Source: Spirochaetes bacterium GWF1_49_6 (lineage in GTDB: Bacteria; Spirochaetota; Brevinematia; Brevinematales; GWF1-51-8). Taken from it: a stretch of 13,155 bases of DNA. The notes beneath the pieces are model-generated. The model ran no database searches and was not told the DNA's origin. It saw nothing but the letters and a program-made list of their open reading frames with translations. The stretch is from NCBI GenBank assembly GCA_001829395.1, contig MIBD01000031.1, forward strand, positions 1 to 13,155, in the 5' to 3' direction. This document shows positions 6,333 to 13,155 of this stretch, piece after piece; position 1 is the stretch's first letter, and each line of letters begins with the position of its first letter. The position numbers and the translations under genes were made by a program.

Positions 6333-8846
6333 ATGCCGAAACGCATTGATAATGTAGAAAACTTTTTACGTGAACATACATATTCTCATCATCGCACCGA
6401 GTTCGGCGATGTATGGAAGAATTTTTATCAAACAAGATTTAAGGAGGAACATATGGCTGAGAAAAAGGGAGGCCTAAAGGTCTTTATCTGGGTATTCAGT
6501 TTTCTTTTGGTAGTCGGCGTAGGCTGGTTCGCGCTCACTAAGTTCAGCGCGGTTCAGCTGAAAGGTAAAATAGACAGCGGTGAAGCGATGCTGGTTTCCA
6601 TGACTGTCGGTCAGGTGGATGCCAAGAAGGGCGACGGTACCGAATGGAATCCGCTCTACTCTGACGATACGCTCCAGATGGGCGATATTGTCCGCACCGG
6701 CACTAAGTCTTACTGCGAACTCCAGATGGTCAATAAAGGGATGTTCCGTGTAGAGGGCGATACCGAACTCGTAATCGCTTCTCTTATCGGGGATACCGGT
6801 AAAATGGACGCGAAGATAAAGCTGTCCAAGGGACAGGTCGCTATCAAGCCGAAGAAACTCGGTGAAGGCGAAGTCTTCCAGGTAGAAACTTCGTCCGCGA
6901 TAGCCGCGGTCCGCGGTACTACGTTTAGTATCACGGTTGACGATCAGGGTTCGACCAAGGTCGCTGTTTCGGAAGGTAAGGTATCGGTGACCCCCAAGAT
7001 TAACGCTATCGATAACGCCGAAAAGAAGGGACAGGTCAGCAAGGACTCTGTCGCTATGCTGAATGAGGAACTCGTCAAAGCTATCGACGTATCCCCCGGC
7101 GAAGAAATGGTGATGGATCAGAAGAAAATCAACACGATGGATAAAGCGATCGCGCAGGCTATCGACGAGGTCTCGAAGGAAAGCGGCCCTATCACCGGTG
7201 AAAAGATGATGGCGTCGAAGGCCGAGATTTCCGGCGCGATTGTCACCAAGGCGATGGCCGTCATCGTATCCGAAGATGATCTGAAGGTTACCCCTCAGGA
7301 AATGGTAAATGCTTACAGTATTTCCGCGAGCGTGGTGACCAAGCAGAACCTGACCGAAGAGAGCAAGAAGACGCTCGAGACGGTCAGCGAGGATAAGATA
7401 GTCAAGGATGTCGATCTGTTTGCGAAGATTACGATCGGCGCAACTCCCGCGGGCGCGGAAGTTTATCTGAACGATGAATTTATCGGTCTCGCCCCGGTAC
7501 AGAAACTGATATTAAAGGACAAAACTTACAACCTGATGCTTGTTAAAGAAGGGTATGATAATTACACCGCGCCCATTCAAGCCGGCGGTAATATCAATAT
7601 CGAGATGAAGGTAGAGGCCGCGCCCGTCGCGCTCGCGCCGGAAACCAATGTGGTTTCTCCGGTTGTTACGAACGACATCCAGACGGACGTAACCCCTGTA
7701 GAACCCGATAAACCTGTGGTCGATAAGCCGAAGGTGGACAAACCAAAGGTAAATAAACCCAAAGTGGATAAGCCTAAAGTAGATAAACCTGTGGTCGATA
7801 AAAATCCGATTATTGAACCGGATAAGACCCCTATAGTCCAGAAGCCCAAGGCGGGCGATTTGATCTGGAATAAACCTACCGGCGTCAGCCTGAGCGCGGG
7901 TTCGATCAACGACCCGTTGTACTACGACGGTAAAATATTCGCTACATCGGGAAACAATCTCTATATCCTTTCCATTGACGGTACGCTGCTGAAATCGATC
8001 GCGATTTCCCCGAACGATCAGACTCTGACACGACCTGAGGCCGGAAACGGTCTCATATTGGTCGGTTCCGACAAGGGTAAGGTATATGCCTATAAGCCTA
8101 ACGGCGACTTGGCATGGAAGTCCGACTCCGGTAGTCCCGCGTTCCCGTCGGCGTCTCCTGTAGGGAGCGGCGGTGTTGTCGCGGTCCCGACTATGGACAA
8201 GGGTTTGCAGGTATTCGATAAGAACGGTACGCTGAAGGCGTCGGTCGAGTCGAAAGAAGTCATCTTCTCGTCGCCGATCATCCTGAAGAACGGCGCTCTG
8301 CTGGTTTACGCTAACGATACCGGCGACGTTATCGGCTACGATATCGCCGGCAAGTCCAAGATTTGGACGCAGTCGTTCGGCATCAAACGTATCACCTATC
8401 CGTTTGTCGGCAGCGACAGCGTGGTGGTCATACTCGACCGGAGCACCGGTATGCTGATCGGGTTTAACCCCGAGACGGGTAAGGAATTGTGGAGAAACAC
8501 GATTGCCGACCTGAAATCCACCGAGGTCAACCCGGTGTATGACGAGGGTTATGTTATCCTTGTTAACGCGAGCAAGACCACGGTTTACGCGGTCAAAGCG
8601 TCGAGCGGAAGCAAGGTGCTCGATAAAGATATCAAGGGCAAGATTTCCGGTAAGCCTTATGTGACCAAGAAAGTGGTCTATGTCGGTACATCCGACGGTA
8701 AGGTATACGGGTACGACCTGAATACGAAGAAAGAAGTGGTCAAGTACTCGCCTGAGAGCGATACCGGTGAAGTTTCAATCATTGTCGCGGACAGCGAGGG
8801 TGTATACTCGGTGAATGAAACGGATATGACAAAGATACAGAACTAG
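6333..8846 (+). CDS. Membrane protein with FecR, PEGA and PQQ-like propeller domains
   Basis: The 837-residue product has several modules. Residues 1-49 are a short cytoplasmic segment. One membrane helix spans about 50-68. A FecR domain (about 85-225) carries the signature AAVRGTTFSI at 191-200 and VSEGKVSV. A mixed charged region follows. A PEGA domain (about 364-431) contains ATPAGAEVYLNDEFIGLAPV and KEGYDNY. A Pro/Lys linker of DKPKV repeats covers 459-488. A PQQ-like beta-propeller (about 510-837) has repeated VYAY/VYGYDL blades ending in W or charged turns. The bulk is therefore outside the inner membrane. FecR proteins transmit envelope signals to ECF sigma factors, and PEGA modules often bind surface or cell-wall partners. 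No TonB receptor gene is nearby. The ATG at 6333 is 4 nt after the sigma gene, with weak AAGGGG. A second ATG at 6453 (Met41) has AAGGAGG 5 nt upstream, so the true or main start may be there (797 residues). Confidence 0.88.
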   Translation: MPKRIDNVENFLREHTYSHHRTEFGDVWKNFYQTRFKEEHMAEKKGGLKVFIWVFSFLLVVGVGWFALTKFSAVQLKGKIDSGEAMLVSMTVGQVDAKKGDGTEWNPLYSDDTLQMGDIVRTGTKSYCELQMVNKGMFRVEGDTELVIASLIGDTGKMDAKIKLSKGQVAIKPKKLGEGEVFQVETSSAIAAVRGTTFSITVDDQGSTKVAVSEGKVSVTPKINAIDNAEKKGQVSKDSVAMLNEELVKAIDVSPGEEMVMDQKKINTMDKAIAQAIDEVSKESGPITGEKMMASKAEISGAIVTKAMAVIVSEDDLKVTPQEMVNAYSISASVVTKQNLTEESKKTLETVSEDKIVKDVDLFAKITIGATPAGAEVYLNDEFIGLAPVQKLILKDKTYNLMLVKEGYDNYTAPIQAGGNINIEMKVEAAPVALAPETNVVSPVVTNDIQTDVTPVEPDKPVVDKPKVDKPKVNKPKVDKPKVDKPVVDKNPIIEPDKTPIVQKPKAGDLIWNKPTGVSLSAGSINDPLYYDGKIFATSGNNLYILSIDGTLLKSIAISPNDQTLTRPEAGNGLILVGSDKGKVYAYKPNGDLAWKSDSGSPAFPSASPVGSGGVVAVPTMDKGLQVFDKNGTLKASVESKEVIFSSPIILKNGALLVYANDTGDVIGYDIAGKSKIWTQSFGIKRITYPFVGSDSVVVILDRSTGMLIGFNPETGKELWRNTIADLKSTEVNPVYDEGYVILVNASKTTVYAVKASSGSKVLDKDIKGKISGKPYVTKKVVYVGTSDGKVYGYDLNTKKEVVKYSPESDTGEVSIIVADSEGVYSVNETDMTKIQN
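6441..6455 (+). promoter_or_regulatory. Strong internal ribosome binding site and alternative start
   Basis: AAGGAGG at 6441-6447 followed by AACAT and ATG at 6453 is the best ribosome binding site near this gene. It is in frame with the upstream ATG at 6333. Initiation here removes 40 residues and leaves only about nine residues before the membrane helix. Confidence 0.6.
7707..7796 (+). repeat. Six 15-nt repeats encoding D-K-P-[KV]-V
   Basis: Six consecutive 15-nt units encode DKPVV, DKPKV, DKPKV, NKPKV, DKPKV and DKPVV. Synonymous bases differ between units, so the peptide is conserved more than the DNA. The stretch forms an extended Pro/Lys linker between the PEGA and propeller domains, perhaps spanning the periplasm or peptidoglycan. 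Confidence 0.9.
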
Positions 8847-8862
8847 ACACACGAGAATAGCG

Positions 8863-8896
8863 AAACGCCCGGTCTTCGGATCGGGCGTTTTTTATT
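8863..8896 (+). terminator. Strong intrinsic terminator after the FecR-propeller gene
   Basis: A 12-bp stem (8863-8874 with 8879-8890; core CGCCCGGTC/GATCGGGCG with one G-T pair) closes a stable TTCG tetraloop and runs into TTTTTT (8888-8893). It lies 17 nt after the stop codon and ends the sigma-FecR unit. Confidence 0.92.
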
Positions 8897-8923
8897 GCCA
8901 AATCGGCGATTCATTCTTATAAT
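8895..8923 (+). promoter_or_regulatory. Promoter of the TPR-dprA operon
   Basis: TTGCCA (8895-8900), 17 nt spacer, perfect TATAAT (8918-8923). Transcription would start near 8930. The -35 box directly adjoins the T-tract of the preceding terminator. The position argues that the downstream gene starts at 8972 rather than at the ATG at 8942, which would leave an almost leaderless message. Confidence 0.7.
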
Positions 8924-8971
8924 AAGTACCTGTATTCCTTTATGGGGGACGGATTTTTTACGGAGACGCCT

Positions 8972-9715
8972 ATGAAACCTGGGACGATGGGTTATTGGAT
9001 ATTCACGGGACTGCTGGCTGTTCTGGTCGGATTTGTCGGGTTCGGCATCGGGGGCTATAATTGCCCGATTAACCGGATGCTCCGAAAGGCGCAGGAACTT
9101 GCCGCGAAGCCCGATGTCGAGAGCAAGAAGAACTCCATCGAGGCGCTTAACGAGGCGAGGGAGTTTATCGATTTGGCGATGGAGAACCTGAAAATCGAGG
9201 AATCCCGCCAGATGTTCGCGCTCGCGCTCGGCGAGATGCTGATGAAGAGCGACATGTGGCTCGAGGCGATCAAGTACCTCGATATCGCTTATTCTATTCT
9301 CCCCGGCGATTATTCGATCAATTACGACATCGCGTTCTGTTATATGCGGATGTACCAGTTCGCCGCCGATACGCAGAAGAAAGAGGAGTATTACCAGAAA
9401 ACGCTCCATCACGGTACGGTCGCGTTCGGTCTCCTACCCGATAACCCGAATATCAACTATCTGATGGGCATCCTGAAGTTCGATAAGGGCGACCTCAAGG
9501 GGGCGATGAAGAATTTTTCAGTGATCCTCGCGAAATACCCCGACGATGTGGATACCCTGCTGGCCGCCGCCCGGATATACTTCGAGACGGGGGATTACAC
9601 TAAGGCGCAGAAAATATACATCAAGCTCGAAAGCATCCTGCCGGAAGGCCATCCCAAACTGAAACTGGTCGAGCAGAATATGCAGAACCTGAGCGGGAGT
9701 ATGGCGAATGAGTGA
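8972..9715 (+). CDS. Membrane-anchored tetratricopeptide-repeat protein
   Basis: The 247-residue product starts MKPGTMGYW and has one N-terminal membrane helix (about 9-28, ending in GFGIGGY). A helical region with TPR-like pairs fills the rest. The clearest repeats are at about 165-235: NINYLMGILKFDKGDLKGAM, then DTLLAAARIYFETGDYTKAQ. An earlier one contains WLEAIKYLDIAYSILP. TPR domains bind other proteins; no enzymatic motif is seen. The frame is open from ATG at 8942, but that codon has no ribosome site. The ATG at 8972 has GGAG 6 nt upstream. The 3' end overlaps dprA by 8 nt, so the two are probably made together. A role in DNA uptake or in envelope assembly is possible but not shown by sequence. 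Confidence 0.82.
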   Translation: MKPGTMGYWIFTGLLAVLVGFVGFGIGGYNCPINRMLRKAQELAAKPDVESKKNSIEALNEAREFIDLAMENLKIEESRQMFALALGEMLMKSDMWLEAIKYLDIAYSILPGDYSINYDIAFCYMRMYQFAADTQKKEEYYQKTLHHGTVAFGLLPDNPNINYLMGILKFDKGDLKGAMKNFSVILAKYPDDVDTLLAAARIYFETGDYTKAQKIYIKLESILPEGHPKLKLVEQNMQNLSGSMANE

Positions 9716-10787
9716 ACTGGCTTTCTATGCCGCGTTGAGTTCCAACGACCTGATCGGGCCGAAACGTTATGCTAAAATTATGGACAAGTTCGGCGGCCTG
9801 AAACCCTTTTTCGATCTCCCTGCCGTCGAGCAGATGGGTTTCCTCGGGATAAAGAGCGAGGACGCCCCCGCGCGTTTCGATAGGATGGCCGAATCGGGGG
9901 AGAAGATTATCGCCGACTGCGCGAAAAAAGGGATACGCATCGTCACTATCGCCGATAGCGAATACCCCGCGCTCCTGAAAACAATCGCCGACCCGCCGTA
10001 TATCCTGTACTATTACGGGGAGTTCAACCTCTCCATCCCGTTGGTCGCCGTAGTCGGCACCCGCGAACCCTCGGCGGAAGCGTTGAATATCAACCGTTAC
10101 TTCGTATCGGAGCTGGTCAATTATAATATAGGGATAGTCAGCGGGATGGCGCGCGGGCACGATACCGCGGCGCACGAAGCTGTGATCGAGAATAACGGGT
10201 ACACGATCGCGGTGCTCGCGTGCGGAGTGGATATCGTCTATCCCGCATCGAACCGCGAACTTTACCGCACCCTGCGGGAGAATGGGACGATTGTCTCGGA
10301 GTATCCGCCGGGAGTACGCCCGGATAAATGGAGGTTCCCGTTACGGAACCGTATCATCAGCGGCCTTGCTAACGCCGTACTGATCGTACAGGCTCCGGTG
10401 AACTCCGGGGCGCTGATTACCGCGAAGTACGCGGAGGCGCAGGGACGCGATGTTTACGCGGTGCCGGGAAACCCGATGGACGCCCGTTACGGGGGCACCA
10501 ATCAGCTGATCCAGCGCGGCGCGAAGGTGGCGCTCAGCCCGGAGGAGATCGTGCTCGACCTGACCGGAACGAAACACCCCGCCGTGCGCCGAAAGGTGTC
10601 CGAGATGCCCGCGCTCGAACCGGACGAGATGCAGGTGATCGATATCCTCGCGCGCGAGATGCATATCGATGAGATTGCCGGGATGACGAAGATTCCCATG
10701 GGGGAATTGAACGCGATGCTGACCCGGCTCGAGCTGAAGGGGATCGTCCTCCAGTACCCGGGCCGCTTCTATATCAGGAACCTATAA
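9708..10787 (+). CDS. dprA: DNA-processing protein DprA (Smf)
   Basis: DprA protects incoming single-stranded DNA and loads RecA on it during natural transformation. The 359-residue product has an N-terminal helical (SAM/HhH-like) part at about 1-75. An extended Rossmann domain (about 80-285) carries VAVVGTREPS (113-122), GIVSGMARGHDTAAH (142-156), VLACGVDIVYPASN (169-182), SEYPPG (197-202) and FPLRNRIISGLA (210-221). It also has NSGALITAKYA and VPGNPMDARYGGTNQLI. A C-terminal winged-helix domain (about 300-359) follows. The usual SGxARGID motif reads GHD here, a change at a normally hydrophobic position. The start overlaps the TPR gene by 8 nt, with GGGAG upstream. topA, a frequent neighbour, is absent. 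Confidence 0.96.
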   Translation: MSELAFYAALSSNDLIGPKRYAKIMDKFGGLKPFFDLPAVEQMGFLGIKSEDAPARFDRMAESGEKIIADCAKKGIRIVTIADSEYPALLKTIADPPYILYYYGEFNLSIPLVAVVGTREPSAEALNINRYFVSELVNYNIGIVSGMARGHDTAAHEAVIENNGYTIAVLACGVDIVYPASNRELYRTLRENGTIVSEYPPGVRPDKWRFPLRNRIISGLANAVLIVQAPVNSGALITAKYAEAQGRDVYAVPGNPMDARYGGTNQLIQRGAKVALSPEEIVLDLTGTKHPAVRRKVSEMPALEPDEMQVIDILAREMHIDEIAGMTKIPMGELNAMLTRLELKGIVLQYPGRFYIRNL

Positions 10788-11704
10788 TGCCGGGATGGAT
10801 TATTATTCTCTCTATCGCCGCTTTTATCACTGCTCTTATCCTTATTATCAATTTGACGGATTTCTGGATGAAGCCCCCGGTATGCCCGGCGCGCTCGTTC
10901 TGCCCGGATATCGTGATAACGTCGAAGGGAAACCGCGCCGCCGCGCTTCTGCTGCACGAGTACCACGGCACGCCAGAGTCGATGCGTTACCAGGGCGAGG
11001 CGCTCGCGGAACGGGGGATGGATATCTACATCCCCGCGATGCCCGGCGCGTCCGATACGCTCGACGACCTGCGGAAGCTATGCCCGCCGGATTTCCGGCT
11101 CTGGTACGCGTTCATCAGGGATTATTATAACGGCCTCGCGAAAAAGTACGACAGTATCCTGTTAGTCGGCGCGTCGATAGGCGGGAGTATCGCGCTCAAG
11201 CTCGCGGCGGAGGTGACCCCACAGCCCCGCGCGGTCGTGACGCTCGCGTCGCCCGTAGTCATTACCGGCAGGCATTTCCGTAAGCGGCTCCTGCGCAATA
11301 CGATGCTCCGGTTTTCGGGGGCGCTCGCCCTGTTCGGGAACGAGGTAAAGACCCGCGAGATGTCTCCTGAGGCGCGCCGGATGGTGGATTACCACGGTAT
11401 CGACGGGGTTCTTTTCCCGAAGTCGGTGCATAGCCAGAAAATCGGCCTACGCGGGGTGCGGAAGGCGCTCAGGGGCGTAAAATGCCCCGTGCTGGCGTTC
11501 CATGCGGAAGGCGACGCGACTGTCGGGACGGAGAATATCGACCGTATCGCGCGCGGGGTATCGTCGGCGATAGTCGTCAGGAAGCGGCTCGACCTCTCCG
11601 GCGACACGGTCAGCCACCGCCACCGTCTGGCGTCGCATACACTCGTGCGCGCGGAGATCGCCCGGTGGATCGCCGGGTTTCTCGAACTGACGGAGGCGAA
11701 ATGA
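10787..11704 (+). CDS. Membrane-anchored alpha/beta hydrolase (carboxylesterase-like)
   Basis: The 305-residue product starts with an uncleaved-looking membrane anchor (about 4-23) followed by an alpha/beta-hydrolase fold. LLLHEYHGTPESM (54-66) is the first strand and oxyanion loop. GASIGG (128-133) is the nucleophile elbow, with Ser130. FHAEGDATV (238-246) supplies the probable acid, Asp243. The His is one of 277, 279 or 284 in the C-terminal SHRHRLASH segment. The order and spacing resemble Est30-type carboxylesterases and monoacylglycerol lipases, but the substrate cannot be predicted. The ATG overlaps the dprA stop as TAATG, and AGGA lies 7 nt upstream. It shares the operon with dprA, although a hydrolase has no known role in transformation. 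Confidence 0.85.
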   Translation: MPGWIIILSIAAFITALILIINLTDFWMKPPVCPARSFCPDIVITSKGNRAAALLLHEYHGTPESMRYQGEALAERGMDIYIPAMPGASDTLDDLRKLCPPDFRLWYAFIRDYYNGLAKKYDSILLVGASIGGSIALKLAAEVTPQPRAVVTLASPVVITGRHFRKRLLRNTMLRFSGALALFGNEVKTREMSPEARRMVDYHGIDGVLFPKSVHSQKIGLRGVRKALRGVKCPVLAFHAEGDATVGTENIDRIARGVSSAIVVRKRLDLSGDTVSHRHRLASHTLVRAEIARWIAGFLELTEAK

Positions 11705-13155
11705 GTACCGCGTCGCTTACCCTCATTATCGCAGGGGCAATCATACTGGGACTGTCGATCGATATTATTCTTCGCGGTACCCGTAAGCTCAATATAGCGG
11801 CGTCCGTGTTCCTGGGGCTGACCGCGCTGGTGGTCGCGAGCGAGGGGATAAAGGGATACCTGCTGTCGGTCGCGCGCGCCGGGCTGGCGTCCGCGATCAT
11901 CCGCGCCGAGTTCGCGTTCATCATCCTGCTCGCCTCGTCGTTCTACCTGTTTACCAACCATTTCCCGCGCGGGGAGTATTGGAAGACCAAGCGGGTCTTC
12001 ATGTACTCGCTGATCGCGATGGCGGCGGTGTTCGTCATTATCGCTATGCTGGGGCTGGACAGGTCGTCCACCAGCTATATCATGGTGTTCGACAACGGGC
12101 AATATGTCCCGGAAGTCCTGATCGATTATAATCTCCTGCATTATATAATCACCGGGTGCATCGCAGGAATAGCGCTCTATTCGATGTATCTGATCATCGC
12201 GAAGATAAAACGGGTGCGGCTGATGTACCAGAAACAGCAAATCCGTTATTTCCTGACCGCGGCGGCGACGTTCGGCTTTATCTGGTTCCTGACCCTGCTG
12301 TTCCGGAACGAGTTTCCGCCGACAGTGAAATACCTCATGCTCGCGGCAGGCAGCGTGATCTTTGCGTCGGTAACATTCTATACGATAGTGGTGTACCGTT
12401 TCGGCAGCCTGCGGAAAACGGTTTCGCGGCTAGCCTCCGAATTCGCGGTATCGCTGATCCTGCTCGTCCCCGTGGCGGCGGCGCTGTTCATGGTGCGGAG
12501 CTGGATCAACGAACTTTCGCCGGCGCTCTTCTTCCTCCTGATCACCCCGTCGGTCGCGGTCATCTTTCGTATCGTAGAGCTCGCATACCTGCTGATCAGG
12601 CAGATACTGGGCGGCGATACCGGCGGGACGGATGTCACCGAGCGGATAATCAACCGGCTATGGAACGCGCGGAACTATGACGAACTCGCGTTCAGGACGG
12701 TAACCCTGCTCGAGGAACTGATCGAGTGCGGGAACGCCGATTTCCTGATCTACGACGCGAAGGAGAAGGCGTTCAGGGTGCAATTCTCCTCGATGAATAA
12801 TCATTTCACGGTGCCGGGGGACGACCCGTTATTCCAGCAGTTCGAGAAGGACGCGGAGTTTTATCACCGCGACGTGGTGAATATCGACCCGCGCTACCAC
12901 GCCATCAAGGATAACGCGGAGAAGTATTTCGCCGAGCACCGTTTCCAGATACTGATCCCCGTCTTCTTCGAGAGTGAAATCCCCGCGCTGATCCATGTTT
13001 CGCAGAAGCTGGACGAGAACTCATACACCAATCCCGAGCTTGGGATGATTCGTAAAATAGGCAAGATCGTCACGATTGCGATGAATAATATGATACTCTT
13101 CCAGAAGGAAGAGAACGCCAAATCGACGCTCCGCGACCTCAATCTTGCGATGCAG
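11701..13155 (+). CDS. Multi-TM sensor protein with GAF domain (3' end outside window)
   Basis: Open without stop from ATG at 11701 to the window edge: 485 codons. GGAGG lies 4 nt upstream, and the ATG overlaps the preceding stop (ATGA). The first 300 residues contain about eight or nine hydrophobic segments (near 6-24, 31-46, 68-86, 97-118, 146-167, 181-202, 209-232, 248-265, 273-300). They have basic loops and a TNHFPRGEYW turn, reminiscent of the 7TM input region of some histidine kinases. Residues about 320-466 look like a GAF domain: LIYDAKEKAFRV, FQILIPVFFE and a final helix IGKIVTIAMNNMILF. A start of coiled coil (467-485) follows. The output domain is missing from the window. The last residues, LRDLNLAMQ, look like the linker that precedes SpoIIE/PPM phosphatase domains, but a kinase or cyclase is equally possible. 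Confidence 0.8.
   Translation, partial: MSTASLTLIIAGAIILGLSIDIILRGTRKLNIAASVFLGLTALVVASEGIKGYLLSVARAGLASAIIRAEFAFIILLASSFYLFTNHFPRGEYWKTKRVFMYSLIAMAAVFVIIAMLGLDRSSTSYIMVFDNGQYVPEVLIDYNLLHYIITGCIAGIALYSMYLIIAKIKRVRLMYQKQQIRYFLTAAATFGFIWFLTLLFRNEFPPTVKYLMLAAGSVIFASVTFYTIVVYRFGSLRKTVSRLASEFAVSLILLVPVAAALFMVRSWINELSPALFFLLITPSVAVIFRIVELAYLLIRQILGGDTGGTDVTERIINRLWNARNYDELAFRTVTLLEELIECGNADFLIYDAKEKAFRVQFSSMNNHFTVPGDDPLFQQFEKDAEFYHRDVVNIDPRYHAIKDNAEKYFAEHRFQILIPVFFESEIPALIHVSQKLDENSYTNPELGMIRKIGKIVTIAMNNMILFQKEENAKSTLRDLNLAMQ

Noticed and set aside
7577..7909. Minus-strand frame rich in Thr/Ser/Leu repeats opposite the DKPKV region
   Set aside because: It is the mirror of the coding repeat and has no independent signals.
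11389..12240. 283-codon minus-strand frame
   Set aside because: It is antisense to the hydrolase and sensor genes, which have ribosome sites and clear domains; the predicted product looks like a reversed reading of GC-rich codons.
12156..12680. 174-codon plus-strand frame near the right end
   Set aside because: It is out of frame with the multi-TM/GAF gene that is open across the whole region; its product is Arg/Pro/Gly-rich with no motif.

Overview
The window is a gene-dense stretch of bacterial chromosome of moderate GC content. Genes are tightly packed, with overlapping starts and stops and clear Shine-Dalgarno sequences. The organism is probably diderm: one gene encodes a secreted, likely beta-barrel outer-membrane protein ending in phenylalanine. 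FecR/PEGA/PQQ and 7TM-GAF signalling proteins would fit a spirochaete-like or other environmental Gram-negative lineage. That placement is only an inference, because nothing here is taxonomically decisive. I see no phage, complete insertion sequence, CRISPR array, tRNA or rRNA.

Region 1 (1-1370, minus strand) holds the 5' part of a small Cys-rich protein gene (DUF6485-like) and a stand-alone cobalt/nickel ECF substrate-binding protein, a CbiM-PDGLE fusion. The latter has its own promoter and a good intrinsic terminator. Its start is best placed four codons inside the longest open frame, so that the metal-binding Met1-His2 N-terminus is formed. An imperfect 15-bp inverted repeat of unknown meaning lies between the two genes.

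Region 2 (1473-5601, plus strand) is the classical translation cluster thrS-infC-rpmI-rplT. infC has no ATG, GTG or TTG at its true 5' end and appears to start at ATC, behind a perfect AAAGGAGG. The 134-nt thrS-infC gap can fold into two mutually exclusive hairpins, which suggests a regulatory leader. An outer-membrane-protein gene is attached to the end of rplT by a 4-nt ATGA overlap.

Region 3 (5602-8896, plus strand) is a two-gene signalling unit. It has an ECF-type sigma factor and, 4 nt later, a large single-pass membrane protein with FecR, PEGA, (DKPKV)n linker and PQQ-like beta-propeller modules. The second gene has two in-frame starts 40 codons apart, the inner one with much the stronger ribosome binding site. 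It could therefore make a form with, and a form without, a cytoplasmic segment that might touch the sigma factor. A strong terminator closes the unit. This is the best candidate in the window for an undescribed system.

Region 4 (8895-13155, plus strand) is an operon from a near-consensus promoter: membrane-anchored TPR protein, dprA, membrane-anchored alpha/beta hydrolase, and a multi-TM plus GAF sensor that runs off the window. All junctions overlap (8, 1 and 4 nt), so the four genes are probably co-transcribed and translationally coupled.
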